DNA of 64,000 nt from Sebastes aleutianus (Eukaryota; Chordata; Actinopteri; Perciformes; Sebastidae), in NCBI GenBank assembly GCA_916700875.1, contig CAKAKS010000039.1, positions 8,023,544 to 8,087,543 on the forward strand, written 5' to 3'. Shown here piece after piece: positions 12,517-23,609 of this stretch (positions within the stretch are counted from its first letter, which is position 1; every line of letters begins with the position of its first letter). The notes beneath the pieces are model-generated. The model searched no databases, was not told the DNA's origin, and saw only the letters and a list, made by a program, of their open reading frames with translations. The translations under genes were made by a program, and so were the position numbers.

Positions 12517-13170
12517 GAAGGTACATGTCCACGCGGGCGTTTTTTTATCTCGAGGGATCGCTTCTCTTCCCAGCATTGGACGCTTGATGGGATGCCACCA
12601 GACACAAGTCACCTAATTGGATGAACACTTTTCCTCGTGGGCTGCTGCTCCCAGCTTTCAAACCAGAACCAACATGGCAGCTCATTTGGAAACTTTCTTC
12701 TATTATGTTATGAAAATAGTTCACCGAAATGTGTTTCTGAAAACATTTTAATGCGAGAAATAAGCCATGCACTTGCTGAATCTGTCTTTCTTTTAGATCA
12801 TATGGATTTTAGATATAGAGCGGCTGTACCTTTATCCAAAAGGTTGGAGATTCGATCCCCGGCTCCTACAGTCTGCATGTCAAAGTGTCGGTGAGCGAGA
12901 TACTAAAGCTACTACCCGGGCGCTTACAGCAGCCCACTGCTACTAAAATACTTAGGATGGGTTAAAAGCAGAGGTCAAATTTCATGTTTGTACCTGTATG
13001 TATATGACGAATAAAGGTTTCTTCTTCTTCAACAACGTTTATTTTAAAAGTTTCTAGGGAGTTTCCATAAGCGGCGAGTTGCGCCGGACTCCCCTGATTT
13101 GCATTAAGTAGCCTAAACCTCAACTTTATGCAAATAAGGAGCGGGCGACGTGACGGTCCGTCTCTCAAAT
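12517..13170. mobile_element. Unnamed insertion inside the LINE remnant
   Basis: LINE similarity stops near 12515 and 3'-end LINE sequence resumes by about 13240. The material between starts near CATGTCCACGCGGGCG and ends near GTGACGGTCCGTCTCTCAAA, and is itself split by a SINE. I found no convincing terminal inverted repeat, so the class is unknown and the edges are approximate. Confidence 0.5.
12838..13034 (+). mobile_element. tRNA-derived SINE fragment
   Basis: The segment has a box-B-like stretch, GAGATTCGATCCCCGGCTCC, followed by AGTCTGCATGTCAAAGTGTC, TGGGTTAAAAGCAGAGGTCA and GACGAATAAAGG, then a TTCTTCTTC tail. This order fits the body and tail of a fish tRNA-type SINE. The A box and 5' end are missing or degenerate. 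The copy sits within another inserted element. Confidence 0.7.
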
Positions 13171-13239
13171 GGTAAATAGTTGCTTACGTAGACAATGAAT
13201 GGAAAGCGTGGAAAGGACGGAGCCTGTGGACATGTGGAC

Positions 13240-13382
13240 GGAGCTTTATAGATGTGGTTAGGGAGTACATGCAGGTGGTTAGCGTGACCGAGGAAGATGC
13301 AGGGGACAAGAAGAGATGGAAACAGATGATCCCCTGTGGCGACCCCTAACGGAAGCAGCCCAAAGAAGAAGAAGAAGAAGCT
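13240..13382 (+). mobile_element. 3' end of the LINE remnant with GAA tail
   Basis: CCCCTGTGGCGACCCCTAAC, then GGAAGCAGCCCAAAG and a GAAGAAGAAG tail, is a 3' end I recognise as recurrent in fish LINEs. It is on the same strand as the reverse transcriptase at 11455-12515, so it is probably the tail of the same insertion. Confidence 0.65.
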
Positions 13383-13578
13383 GTAGACGGCAGCCACTCA
13401 CAAGCTGTTATGTATTCCTATTGGGGCAAGTTGGTACCATCGTTTAGGTCCACTAAAAGTGCTTGTTTTTGCCATGACAGGCTCTGATTGTTATTATAAG
13501 TGACAACATTATGGAAAGAGTCTCGCTCAATGAGAAGTCTCGCTCTGAAATCTTGTGAGGTGAAATGTTGTCATAAGA

Positions 13579-14042
13579 CAGGCCTATTCAATTTGCGGCC
13601 CGTGGGCCGAATCCAGCCCTTTAAAGACCTCAATCTGGCCTTTTAACTCATCAGCATTACCACTTATGCTATTGACACTGTTACGGATTTAAATAACCTA
13701 CTAACATTCAATGTTTTAGTGTTTTGATTATTAGAAGATCATCATTTTATTAGTAGGCTAATTAGTCCATTCATTAGTTATGTCTTGTTAAGCACAGAAA
13801 TACTTATTTTGTTAGAAAGATTTAACCCAGGCTGTTTAAGCAGAGGGAATTTGTTTAGGAGAGTCAAACTGAATGAAAAAAGATGTTAAATGCAATATTG
13901 TGTTTATTAAAACAACAACCTACTAAGATTAAAAATGTGTAATGTCATTTTAATTCCTAGCTTTGCAGATCAGACATATAGGAAATGTAATGCCTGGCGC
14001 CTTGGCACTGGCCTATTCTATAAAAGTAATTGAATAGGGCTG
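13579..14042. mobile_element. Short hAT-like non-autonomous element
   Basis: The ends CAGGCCTATTCAATT (13579-13593) and, on the minus strand, CAGCCCTATTCAATT (14042-14028) are 15-bp inverted repeats with one mismatch. The left part continues with GCGGCCCGTGGGCCGA, common in fish hAT-type elements. The flanking 8-mers TCATAAGA and CTGTAAAA do not match well, so a target duplication is not proven. Confidence 0.65.
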
Positions 14043-14167
14043 CTGTAAAACAGCGGTGGAATAGTGGAATACATCCATGGTGGAAACACGAGTGGCAGCC
14101 GGGCAGAGTTTGTTGTGTTGGAGTACAGAAAGAGTAGCTTAGTGTTATCTAAAAGATTTTCAATGTC

Positions 14168-14299
14168 ATGGCTGAATATTTAGATGATTTTGACAATGTG
14201 GATGAGGTCTTTGAATTTGATGGCCGCCCATATTTATTTGAACCAGAGTATACAGATATTCAGATTTCACAACAAGACTTCTCCTTGAGTGGGACTTGA
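14168..14299 (+). pseudogene. Small ORF resembling a transposon-associated protein N-terminus
   Basis: An ATG at 14168 opens 43 codons: MAEYLDDFDNVDEVFEFDGR followed by PYLFEPEYTD and a stop at 14297-14299. An acidic start followed by G-R-P-Y-x-F-E-P-E-Y-T is, from memory, the N-terminal signature of multicopy fish proteins annotated as P2X7-like or zinc-finger and linked to DNA transposons. The rest of such a protein, with its cysteine-rich domain, is not present downstream, so this is a fragment or a first exon of a dead copy. The leader GTTTGTTGTGTTGGAGTACA lies upstream. The family link needs a database search. Confidence 0.45.
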
Positions 14300-14450
14300 A
14301 CACAACAACAAACTGTCACTTAAAATAACAATCTGAGCCTGTCGGTGGCAGAAACAAGCACATTTAGTAAACATAACATTACATAAACGCTGCTCACTTC
14401 CTCTCGCAGCTCATTTTGTGGCTGCCCGTTACGGCGTTCTCCCTCAATAC

Positions 14451-14517
14451 TGGTCCAGTTTCAGAAATTGTTGTCCCCATTAGTCAGTTACACATAAAAA
14501 CATGGGAAAATAATAAT
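14451..14517 (+). repeat. Inverted partner of 11390-11453
   Basis: GGTCCAGTTTCAGAAATTGT, then TGTCCCCATTAGTCAGTTAC and AAACATGGGAAAATA, matches the reverse complement of 11390-11453 over about 65 bases. It lies 150 bases downstream of the small ORF at 14168. Confidence 0.7.
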
Positions 14518-14539
14518 ATAATAATTAGTGCATCATGGT

Positions 14540-15120
14540 TGGTAATGACAAAACAGAAACTGGACCCAGATGCAGACAGTAGTAAATCAGAATGATTTCA
14601 GTGATCTATTAAATAAAGCTTACAGTGTCCAAATGAAGCAGTAGTTCCGTCTGGCAGGTAACAGAAAAATCCAAGGACCGGAAACAAGGAAAAAAACAGG
14701 AACACAACTCATTCACTGGGAAAACTTGACACTAGGAACAAGGTCTGAAGAGCTTGATCAATGACAAACTGGCACAAGGACGAGGGAGCACAAATACTGA
14801 ACACAAATGGAAAGCTGGGTGATGATGAGGGACAGGTGACAGCAGGGCTAACGATGGACAGGTGAAAACAATCAGGGCGGGGCAGACAATCGCAGAGGTG
14901 GGAAAACACACAAAGGCAGGAAGTGAAGTGACCTGCAACGAAAGAGAAGGTGAGTATCAAAATAAAACAGGAAACACTTAACATGAATGAAAAGCACAAT
15001 CCCAGAAAACAAAAACCTCTAAATAACTGATCATAAGTCCAGTCTTTACAAAAAGTCGGAGGGAATAAGAGCCATCTACCTGATCTCATGGAAGGCGTAT
15101 AAATAACACAATATTTTAAG
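14540..15120. repeat. Interspersed repeat-like block
   Basis: A purine-rich block with AAGCTGGGTGATGATGAGGG, GACAGGTGAAAACAATCAGG and GGCAGGAAGTGAAGTGACCT, which looks like a dispersed fish repeat. The minus strand has overlapping open frames (142 codons at 15137-14709, 68 codons at 14938-14732) from its low stop density. Neither shows a domain. Confidence 0.45.
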
Positions 15121-15129
15121 GACACTCTG

Positions 15130-15485
15130 TGTGTCATGATAACACATTTTAAGCTTTTCGTGTGCCATTTAACGCCACATCGTTACCTTGAAATGGTGTG
15201 CGGTTATGTTTAGGAAGAAAAAAAATGTAAAGGCCGCAGTTAGATTGAGAAGAAAAGTACATAAACTGAGCAAAATGTGTACGTAAACAATGTAACATAA
15301 GTACGGAAAATACTTCACAAACATCACTAACGTAACTTCAACATACCTCAACACTTTCGGATACGAACACCGGCCTCCTGGTTGAAAGTCCTGTGTTTGT
15401 TGGAACCATCCACCTCCCCTTCCACCCACCATAAGCAGTTTTTCTGACTTTTTTATTCTACGTCACTAGCTTTGAGCATACCATA
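15130..15485. repeat. Copy of the TTACGTAAC repeat family
   Basis: Diverged copy with CCTCCTGGTTGAAAGTCCTG, TGTTTGTTGGAACCATCCAC and TTATTCTACGTCACTAGC in the same order as at 32505-32930 and 56780-57390. Confidence 0.6.
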
Positions 15486-15589
15486 TTCACATATATGCAT
15501 TTCCATTGCAGTCAGTAGCCTATAGATTACATGGCATACACATGACACGCAAAAAAGCAACAAAGGCGTTGTTATTACACGCTTCCACG

Positions 15590-16370
15590 TCCAGATCACG
15601 TGTTGTTTTGTCAGCTACCTGATGCATTTTCCTGAGAATTACACAATACTCAGCAAAGTTTGCCCAACATAAAATGTAATTTATGTAAGCTCCCATGCAT
15701 TGTAGCATGCATCCTATAGTTCAATGACTATCCACTGGCCATTTACTGTGACTCTGCTCAAACTACACCACTGAGATTAGCAGCTGCAGGTGAAACAGGT
15801 GAAAGAATGACACTAGTTGGAACAAAACTCAACAACTGTCAGGATCTAATTACATGCAAGAGAGAGGGAGAGCTTGAGTTGTGTTTGTCTGATGAGTTTG
15901 ACGTCCTTGTTGTCATCTTTTGACAACAAGGAAGCCTGATTGATGGGAGTGATACGTTGTTCCTCATGGGAAATGTTTTAAAGCGCACAGATAATTAGCG
16001 TTGTTGCTTTTGGCCGTTGCCAACATCACTTGTGGTTTTGTCAGCATCAAAAATATATTTCTCTGAAAGTTACGCAACACTGGGCAAGGTTTGCCCAATA
16101 TAAAGGCTGGCAAGTCACTAAAATGTCATTAAAAGTGCTATATTTTAAATGCAGAGCATGTGTCTTGGCTCCACACAGCTCTCAACATGGCAACGGCTGA
16201 GCTGGTGGCTCGCAGCTTACAAACAACAGCAACAGTACTGACAGAGCTAACAGTGTCTACCTGAGGAGGAACCAGAGGGTGGGCTCAAGAGGTGACTCTA
16301 CTTGGAACAGAACTCAACAATTCTCAGAATCTAACCACGTGCAAGAAAGAGGAGTATATGAGTTGTTAAA
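15590..16370 (+). repeat. Diverged tandem duplication, unit about 430-490 bp
   Basis: Two blocks, 15590-15885 and 16020-16370, match in order. The first pair is GTTTGCCCAACATAAAATG versus GTTTGCCCAATATAAAGG. The second is GTTGGAACAAAACTCAACAA versus CTTGGAACAGAACTCAACAA. The third is TACATGCAAGAGAGAGG versus CCACGTGCAAGAAAGAGG. Local duplication of a 430-490-bp unit explains this. No gene was recognised. Confidence 0.65.
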
Positions 16371-16599
16371 GTGATTGGCAGATTACTGTAACAAACTAGT
16401 GAAAGATTTATGGTCGTCACCTGTGTAGTGCTGCCAGGTGAATTCTGAAAGAAAGCAAATCAACATGCGATTGTCAAACAGAGTATTGTATTGTTAATTT
16501 GTGTGGAGTTTGTTTTCTCTGCGTACTCCGGTTTCCTCCCACAGTCCAAAGACATGCAAGTTAATTGTTGACTCTAAATTGCCCGTAGGTGATACTACA

Positions 16600-17690
16600 T
16601 ACTACTGACGAATGCAGTATGCAGTATACAATATACAGTACATACTGCATACTGCGTTCCTCAGTAGTATGCAGTATTCAACGGTTAAAGTGATGTATTT
16701 AGCAGTATGCTAGACCAGGCTTAAGACCAACCAGGACCAAGCCTTTAAACCAGCTCTTAAAGCACTGGACAAAAAAAAATAACTTTGCACCACTATTGCA
16801 ATATTATCAAAAACTACAACTTTGATTTTGTTGTTTATGTTATGTTTGTTTACTTTATAAGATACTGCAGGTTTTAACTATTTATTCTAACAGCTCATGG
16901 TGAAGTGAGATAAACAGGATCATCAACAAGGGGAGACGGTGAATATTTAAAACATTGCTTGACAACATTTACGTTACTCAAACTCCTTTTTCAGTTACAG
17001 CAACAAAACAGTGGAATGATCTCCCTACAGATGTTAGAGAAATGTTAAAAAGAGTCATGTTGTCTCAGCAGGTATCTCTCTGCCCCGTCAGAGGCGGCTC
17101 TTTCCCTCGCTTCTCCACTCGCCACTCTGCTGCTCTGTAGCCGGTCTGTGAGCGTCACTGGCCATCTCTCGAGCGAGCTACGCCAACGGGCGATTGTGGA
17201 GCTTTTCAACTCCAAAAAGGCAGATAAACACAGGTTCCTGTTAATTTATAATGGGTATTTGTGTTGTGATATTTAAACAAACTATCCGTCAACAAGGAAA
17301 TAAAAACCTCTTGTCTACAGACCGGTCTCTAGAGAGCTCCAGCCAGCTCATAGCGGTCTGTGAGTGTGACCGCTCGGCTGGAGAGGTGGCGACCCCGGCA
17401 GGCGTTAGCTAGCTGTCACAACGAAAACGTTGGCGCAAATGTTTCGATTTGCCATCTAATATTGTAAAACTGTCAATATTCAAAATCTACAAAGTTGATT
17501 TATCCCCTCAAAAATGTTAAGAAGCGAATTTAGTGAGTACAAGAGGTAGACTGGAGATTTTTTCTAAATCAGTATGACATCCCGGTACTGTAGATTTTGC
17601 TTTTGTTTGCATACTGCATAATACATTTTGGCCAAATAAGTACGTACTACTTGTATAGTATGTGGTTTTGAATACAGCCTATGTGTGCAA
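16600..17690. mobile_element. Composite transposon-like block
   Basis: Both edges carry CATACTGCATA-type sequence: TACTACATACTACTG and GCAGTATGCAGTAT near 16600-16680, and GCATACTGCATAATACA with GTACGTACTACTTGTATAGT near 17610-17660. They are inverted relative to each other, as in the TGCGTCC-type element at 34245-34782. The interior contains a LINE scrap and a GC-richer part at 17060-17420. The outer edges are approximate. Confidence 0.5.
16955..17057 (+). pseudogene. LINE C-terminal fragment
   Basis: One frame reads LDNIYVTQTPFSVTATKQWN followed by DLPTDVREMLKR. The pattern F-S-V-T-x-x-x-x-W-N-x-L-P matches the C-terminal part of several fish LINE ORF2 proteins after the reverse transcriptase. 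Only about 34 codons are intact, and no start codon belongs to it. Confidence 0.5.
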
Positions 17691-17699
17691 CAAATTAAA

Positions 17700-18960
17700 G
17701 AAAAGAAAAAAACAATTTTTCTTCTTTTTGAAAATCAGTTTGCATGTGCCACTGAGGTCAAATGATCAAATTTGGCTACCGAAGCCAACGTTCGTGGGAA
17801 AAATAATGTCCCATACTGTTAATTTGATTGATGTTCGAAGGTTTCCCAACAGTGCATGTTATTCAAGTGAAAGGTATCTTTGTCGTTTTTGCCACATGAG
17901 TTGTCTACACCATTACGGGTTTTTCAAGGAGTTCTTGCCAAGTCATTGCTTATTTAATCTCCCGCCGTGTAATCCCCTGCAGATTAAAGTGCTCTGATCT
18001 CCCGATGATGGATTTAGTGTTCCGACTTTCTGGGTACTCCTCTGTCCTTGTGCATTGTGTGCGTGGGTGTTTGTGTGTGACTTGTAATTGCCAGCTCAGC
18101 CTGACTCACCCACCGACTGACTCACACAAACACCTGACTTTGACAAAAAATATGTTCGTAGCCCCAGGTGCTAAAAGTGAATAGACATGTAACTTTCAAT
18201 GAATGTGTTTATCTGCAGCAGTGTGAAAAAGGAAAAAAGTCTGAGAACGATCAGCAAAGGAAAATTACTGATGCTTATTTTTTAAATATAATGAATTGCA
18301 AATGATTCTGGGGTGCTTCAAAGACGTACTGCAATTTGGTTTGAAGTAGCTAAGAGTAAAAACTGACATCAAATAAAAAAAGGTTTGAAAGTCATTTGAT
18401 GTCTATGTTAAAACCTGAATGTCTAAATTTGGTTTAAAGGTGACGTATCTTTTCGATATCTAGGTTATATAAATCTTTCTTCTGTTGGGACCTGCTCCTC
18501 TGTTTCTGTTGCTTAATGTCCAGCAGGCCAAACTCTATTTGTAATATCACTGCTCCTAGATTTGTTTAATTTTCCACACCTTCTGTAATGCCCCTTAGAG
18601 TCCATACTGCATTTCAAAACACAGCCTGGTGTTCTTTCATCATAATCTTTAGAGAACATTTATGCTCCATTCAGTCCAACACTGTGGCGCTGGTCAAACG
18701 TAAGTTGAGATGACCAGGTCAATACGGGGCTTTGGTCACCAGCCATCTCTATTCAGGAGATAAATTGAATGATATTGATGTTTAAACAACTCCGGGATGT
18801 GACTGAGAGATAAAGGGTGCCGTGTGAGTGTATGTAAAACTGGGGCCCTATCTTAACTGTTTGGTAACTGTGGTTATTAGGGTTAGGACCTGATTTAAGA
18901 AAAAAAAAGCCATTGCAGATGAACAGTTCTACAATAGTGGAGCAGCTGAGCTGAAATATT
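17700..18960. other. Intergenic, nothing recognised
   Basis: AT-rich single-copy-looking sequence. A 111-codon plus-strand open frame at 17662-17997 has no recognisable domain, and I see no splice-site support for it. Confidence 0.4.
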
Positions 18961-18994
18961 CCTAACAATCGTGCATTTTACGTTAATGCAACAA

Positions 18995-19231
18995 ATTTGG
19001 CACGGACGTAGGTTTATATGTTATGAAAAGATATAAACATTGGGGCGCTTCAAATTTGGCCCCTGAGGGCCATGGCAGCCATTTCTCAAAATGGCCACCA
19101 AATAGGCGCTAAATATTCCTAATTGCTGCAGAAAACTGATTTTATGAGTCTTGATGAGTTCCAGATTGACTTATCTGCCACAGGTGTCGCTTTTAACAAG
19201 CATTTCTGATTCTTACAAACAGTCCCTTTAA
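18995..19231 (-). mobile_element. Partial copy of the 6307-7107 element
   Basis: On the minus strand it starts TTAAAGGGACTGTTTGTAAG, followed by AATCAGAAATGCTTGTTAAA and GCGACACCTGTGGC, matching the left end of the element at 6307. It is truncated near 18995. Confidence 0.7.
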
Positions 19232-19239
19232 GGCTTAAG

Positions 19240-20340
19240 TTTCTGTATCTTAACTTTTATTTGCTAATTATTCTGTGTAATTCTGTGTAATGCTGTGGTT
19301 TAGCAGTGAAGTATATGGGACAACACTGCACACTGTGACAGGTTTCTCATTGAATGTGTTCTGTGAGCACCAGCGTGAGGAATCGTGCTTCATTTTAGTG
19401 AGAAAATTGAACCTGCTTTTACTTTTCTATCTGCTCTTTTCCTTATAAATTCCCTTTCTGTGCTACAGTTGGTCATTAATCACACAAACAGTCCATTGGG
19501 ATGTTTTAGTTATTTTGGTTCCTTGTTATCTGTCCTGATTAGGGAATTTCGACTTCGTGTTTTGTGAAAAATCCTCATTTATCCACGTCTATTTTGTCCG
19601 TCAAGCATGAAAAGATGCAAGCGAGCTTCCCATGCTAACCCAGAGAAGTTGGACCTGCATATCTTAAAATAAATGTTGAGAAATTTTGAGGAATTTGTTG
19701 GGAGGGAACATGTCAGGAGGGTAAGTCGGTAGAAAGAGCTTTTAATCAATCGCTGCTCTCTTTACAGTATCAAATGGTTGAACTTTTGGCATTGAATGTT
19801 ATCAATAGCTCATTATTTTCACATTGACATAGTTAATGGGTCAAGGTGGTAAAGAAAATCATCATTATCCTCATTGATTGCCAGATTATAAAAGAAACAT
19901 TTTCCATCTCTCGTGTCTCTGCCCTTGTTTTCTGTCCTTCCCTGTTTGTCACACAGTGTTTAGTTGTCGTGATGGTGTTTTTGTTCCAGAGTGAACACTG
20001 CCAGTGGCTGACCTTTCGCCGTAAGGCATCGGCTTTAACAACCAGTGAAGTCTTAGGGCAACACAAATTCCTCTAATTGCTGCATGAAAGAGAATTAAAA
20101 ATCCAAAACTAATCTTTAAAATCAAGATTCACCAGTGTGTGTTTACAAATGTCTCCAAAAGGAAAATATCATTTAGTGAATTCCCCACTTTTTCCCCACA
20201 ACTTCATTTATTCCACATCATGTTGTTATGTTTGTTTAAGATGGTTAAAATTTCTGCAATAACATCATTAATAAACTGCAACTGTCAAAACATACCATGG
20301 GTAAACCGAATAAAATAAAAGGAGACTTGCTTGTGTTTGT
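19240..20340. other. Intergenic, nothing recognised
   Basis: AT-rich sequence with short ORFs only. No repeat family or exon was recognised. Confidence 0.4.
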
Positions 20341-20344
20341 GTCT

Positions 20345-20899
20345 AAGGGCGGTTTCACAAACAACAGAAGTCAAATGACATCCGGAGAGAACATACAGAA
20401 TGACCAACACAGTCTCACGGCAGTTCATGAAATAGTTACGGAGTTTAATCTATGTGATTTGTGTACATAGACACAAATTTCCCTTTTTTTTCGTGATGCC
20501 CAGCACGACTTTCAACACTGTATTTTTCGTGCTTTTTCCTACGAAGTTCCGCTCTGGTCTTTTCAAGAATAAAACTACGTAGCTAAGCTTAGGAATAGAT
20601 CGACTTGGTTAGGCTTAGGCAACAAACTACTTAGTTAGGTTTAGGAAAGTATCGTGTTTTGGGTTAAAATAACTCCTCAAGTGTCGTAACTCCCTGCATA
20701 GAAGTGGCATCTCTTGAGATGAAAAAGACTAATTCGCTGCTCCGTACACGCCCCTCAGCAAATCATTTTTTATTTTATTTGTTCCCCTTTAATTTGTACA
20801 CTGTGAAACTGAACTAGACTAAATAGAAAACGAACGGAAAGTATCAATTTCAGTCTGCTCCGGACTCGCCAAACGGATATGGCTTGTGAAAGCGCCCTT
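20345..20899. mobile_element. DNA transposon remnant with inverted ends
   Basis: AAGGGCGGTTTCACAA at 20345-20360 pairs with TTGTGAAAGCGCCCTT at 20884-20899 (15 of 16 positions). The middle is occupied by a copy of the TTACGTAAC repeat family, so the original element is short, about 200 bp. Confidence 0.65.
20425..20760. repeat. TTACGTAAC-family copy inside a DNA transposon
   Basis: Landmarks TTGGTTAGGCTTAGGCAACA, TTAGTTAGGTTTAGGAAAG and TTTTGGGTTAAAATAACTCC are those of the family at 56780-57390. Both edges fall inside the 20345-20899 element. Confidence 0.6.
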
Positions 20900-22070
20900 A
20901 TAGCCCAGGGGCATTTCGGCCTCAGTTCAGTGGCTTGGCACTGACCCAGTGATACATACACAGAATTCATGATTAGTCACAAACTGGTGAGCTGTTCAGG
21001 CCGTGATACAGCAGCAGAACATTGTTCAATTTGACCATTGTCACTGGGATCCTACCACCGACTTGTTCAACCCCTTGTTTCAGTTACTTTCTGTGGAATG
21101 CGGTGATGGATTTTCTCCAGTAGCTGCTTTTAATTTATCTTTCCGTAGAACATTGTTCCAATGCTCCGGAGGATCATCATGTGCTTTTTGGCCCAACATT
21201 AGACAAGCAAGCATGTATTTTTATCACGGAGCAGGGATTGCTACTCTGACATGAATACCTCAAACTCCTCTCTGATTGGAGAATCATGAATTCTCAACTG
21301 TAGCCATGGAAAGAATCCTGCAAATGATGTGTTATGTGTCTTTTGGGTTTTCTCCTGTTCTATCCAGTATTTGTGTGGCCTCAACAGTCCCTGTACTGGA
21401 CATCCTGTCTTGTTTTTTTGATTTTCTTTCTATTTTTAAATCAGGATACACAACACTTACCACTTCAAATGAGTGTATTAAACTGTATAACAATTAACAT
21501 TTTTGTCCCCACAAAAATCTGTTCACAAAAACCACATTATGGGGACTCACCTCCCATTGGGTGGGGACATTCAGAGCATCCTAGGAAATATGTTCATATT
21601 GGACAACTCTGAACGTCACGATTTGCATCACAATTTGCGCCCTTTATGTTGTGAGTGTGGAGGTCGGGTGGTTGGATGGGCATGTAGCATGTAGACTGGA
21701 TTTTGTGTCCCGTCTCATAGCTGCAATTAATATGTTTATCAACTCTAACCACAATGTTTCTAACCGAGGGTTTTACTGTAGTTGCGTAACCCAAACGATG
21801 CCTTAACCAATGTTTATTTGCCATAGCCACAAGCTTTCCCTAACCTTGATCATACCGTAGTTGCCAGTTTAAAAACATTTGGCATTTGATATTAAAAAAT
21901 GTTGTCACAGAATCATTCAATATCAACATACCTGTCTGCAGATCGGTTTGGGTAATCCCCAAAATGTTAGAGTTAACAGAGCGAGAGCCATATATCACTA
22001 GGGCGGGGGGACATCCTCAACACCAACTACAAGTTTGATCTTAGTCTTTAAGCCATCTTAAGTATTTAGG
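20900..22070. other. Intergenic, mostly unassigned
   Basis: No gene was recognised. At 21640-21870 there are CTAACC and GTTGCGTAACCC words like a dispersed repeat, but the boundaries are unclear. The 92-codon frame at 21334-21612 overlaps two other frames and lacks a domain. Confidence 0.4.
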
Positions 22071-22074
22071 GGCA

Positions 22075-22212
22075 GTGGTCTGCTTTAAAGCGCCCGGGGA
22101 GCAACTTTTGATGTCTCGCTCAATGACACCTCGACATGCAGACAGGAGGAGCTCAAACCACCAACCTTGTCATTAAAGGAACGACCCGCTCAACCCCCTG
22201 AGTCACAGCCCC
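22075..22212 (-). mobile_element. tRNA-type SINE fragment
   Basis: On the minus strand, GGGGCTGTGACTCAGGGGGT, GGTTGGTGGTTTGAGCTCCT and GTCTGCATGTCGAGGTGTC follow each other. This order of box-A-like and box-B-like parts with a common SINE body fits a tRNA-derived SINE. It is truncated near 22075. Confidence 0.65.
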
Positions 22213-22423
22213 TTAGTCACAGTTATTATAAATTTAAGGTTGGGCTTAGACATGTAGTGGGGATAGGTAAGGTCAGGGTTCATCTCCAAGGAATGAATGT
22301 AAGACAACTTAATGTCCTCCTAAATGAAGAAAAGTGAAAAGGAAAAAAATTGCTTTCCAGGCTGATAGGATGTTCCACCCAACAACCTTTTACCAAAGGG
22401 AATATTTTTGTGTTAAAACCATA

Positions 22424-22890
22424 GACTGTATAGAAAGATGGAAAATGCGTCTCCACTCTCTCCACCACGTCGTACAGAAGCAAAGCCAAAATATCCCGGA
22501 TCCGGGAGCTACCATCTTGACATTGGATGTCATTTGGAGCCAGAGTCTTCGCAGCAGTGATCGGGAAGTGGAGCCACGGTATCGAGGTCACCCGCCCAAA
22601 CCGATCACGATCTGAGCACGGCCGCAGCTTGTCAGCGAGAGAGACTCACAGCTGCCAATCATGACATCTCACCCCCTTTTTATAGCATCAAATAACGAAT
22701 TAAAACCAAACTTATCAGAAAAATGAACACTTGAACATACATACAGCGTGATGAGAACTACCTACAATGACAGAAACCATGTTAGGGAAAGAATTATTTG
22801 ACGTGTACTTAAACTTTTTAGTTTGGCCCCTGTCCCAGCCACTAACATGGAGGGGGTGGCATTTATGACCTATAGAGAGGGGAAGTTCCT
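22424..22890. mobile_element. Non-autonomous element with the ACCATAGACTGTATA end
   Basis: The left end ACCATAGACTGTATAGAAAG is a terminus I recognise from a common fish element. The body includes CATCTTGACATTGGATGTCA and CACGATCTGAGCACGGCCGC. The matching right terminus is absent, so the copy is truncated near 22890. Confidence 0.6.
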
Positions 22891-23081
22891 CCCCTTCTGG
22901 TGGACCCCATGGGACCTTGTTTCATAAAAAAATACGTACGGTAGTCAACGGCGAGAGACAAATATTAAAGATAATTTTGCAAGTCACGAAAGTCGCAGTT
23001 TGTCGTAGCATCATTTAGTTTTTTTTGTAAAATCACTCACTGAACTACATATCTCATCTCGTAAAATATACGTCACCAACA

Positions 23082-23608
23082 GTGTGTTCCAATCCGCGTA
23101 CTGCTGTACTTACACTTACTACTTTGAGTGCATAAGTGCGTTCACACTGGGAAGTACGACGAAATGCAGTGCACTCAAAGTACCCGGATGTTGTACTCAA
23201 AACGGTCAGATCGTTGAGTGTGGAACGCTGGATACTTTCCACACTCAACTGTCGCCATCTTGGCTACGTAGCGGAAGGTTATTCAAACATACGTAGATAA
23301 CAGAATAAAACAATACAATACGTAAGCATACCGGTGCATTTTCAGCCAACAGGAGGACACATCGTAGGCGTAGGCGACGACGTTGGAAACGTAATTTCCA
23401 CTCTGCTTTCATTTTTTTTCAGAAGATATTTTGGCGGGTAGCGAGCCGACAAATGTTGCGATCGTCATTTCCGGTCAGTGCGCCGCAGAGTATTCGATTT
23501 GAGACGACCCTACCCCGCTGAAATTTACGCACTACTCAAGTGAGCACAGAGTGCAAAAAGTGCACTACATTGAAGTGTACTTCTGGAAGTACGTGGATGT
23601 GAACACAC
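23082..23608. mobile_element. 527-bp MITE-like element
   Basis: GTGTGTTCCAATCCGCGTAC at 23082-23101 and, on the minus strand, GTGTGTTCACATCCACGTAC at 23608-23589 are 20-bp inverted repeats with 3 mismatches. The interior has no long ORF. A target duplication was not found. Confidence 0.75.
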
Positions 23609-23609
23609 T

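Noticed and set aside
14709..15137. 142-codon minus-strand ORF rich in Cys, Phe and Ser
   Set aside because: It lies in a dispersed purine-rich repeat; low stop density comes from composition, and no domain is visible.
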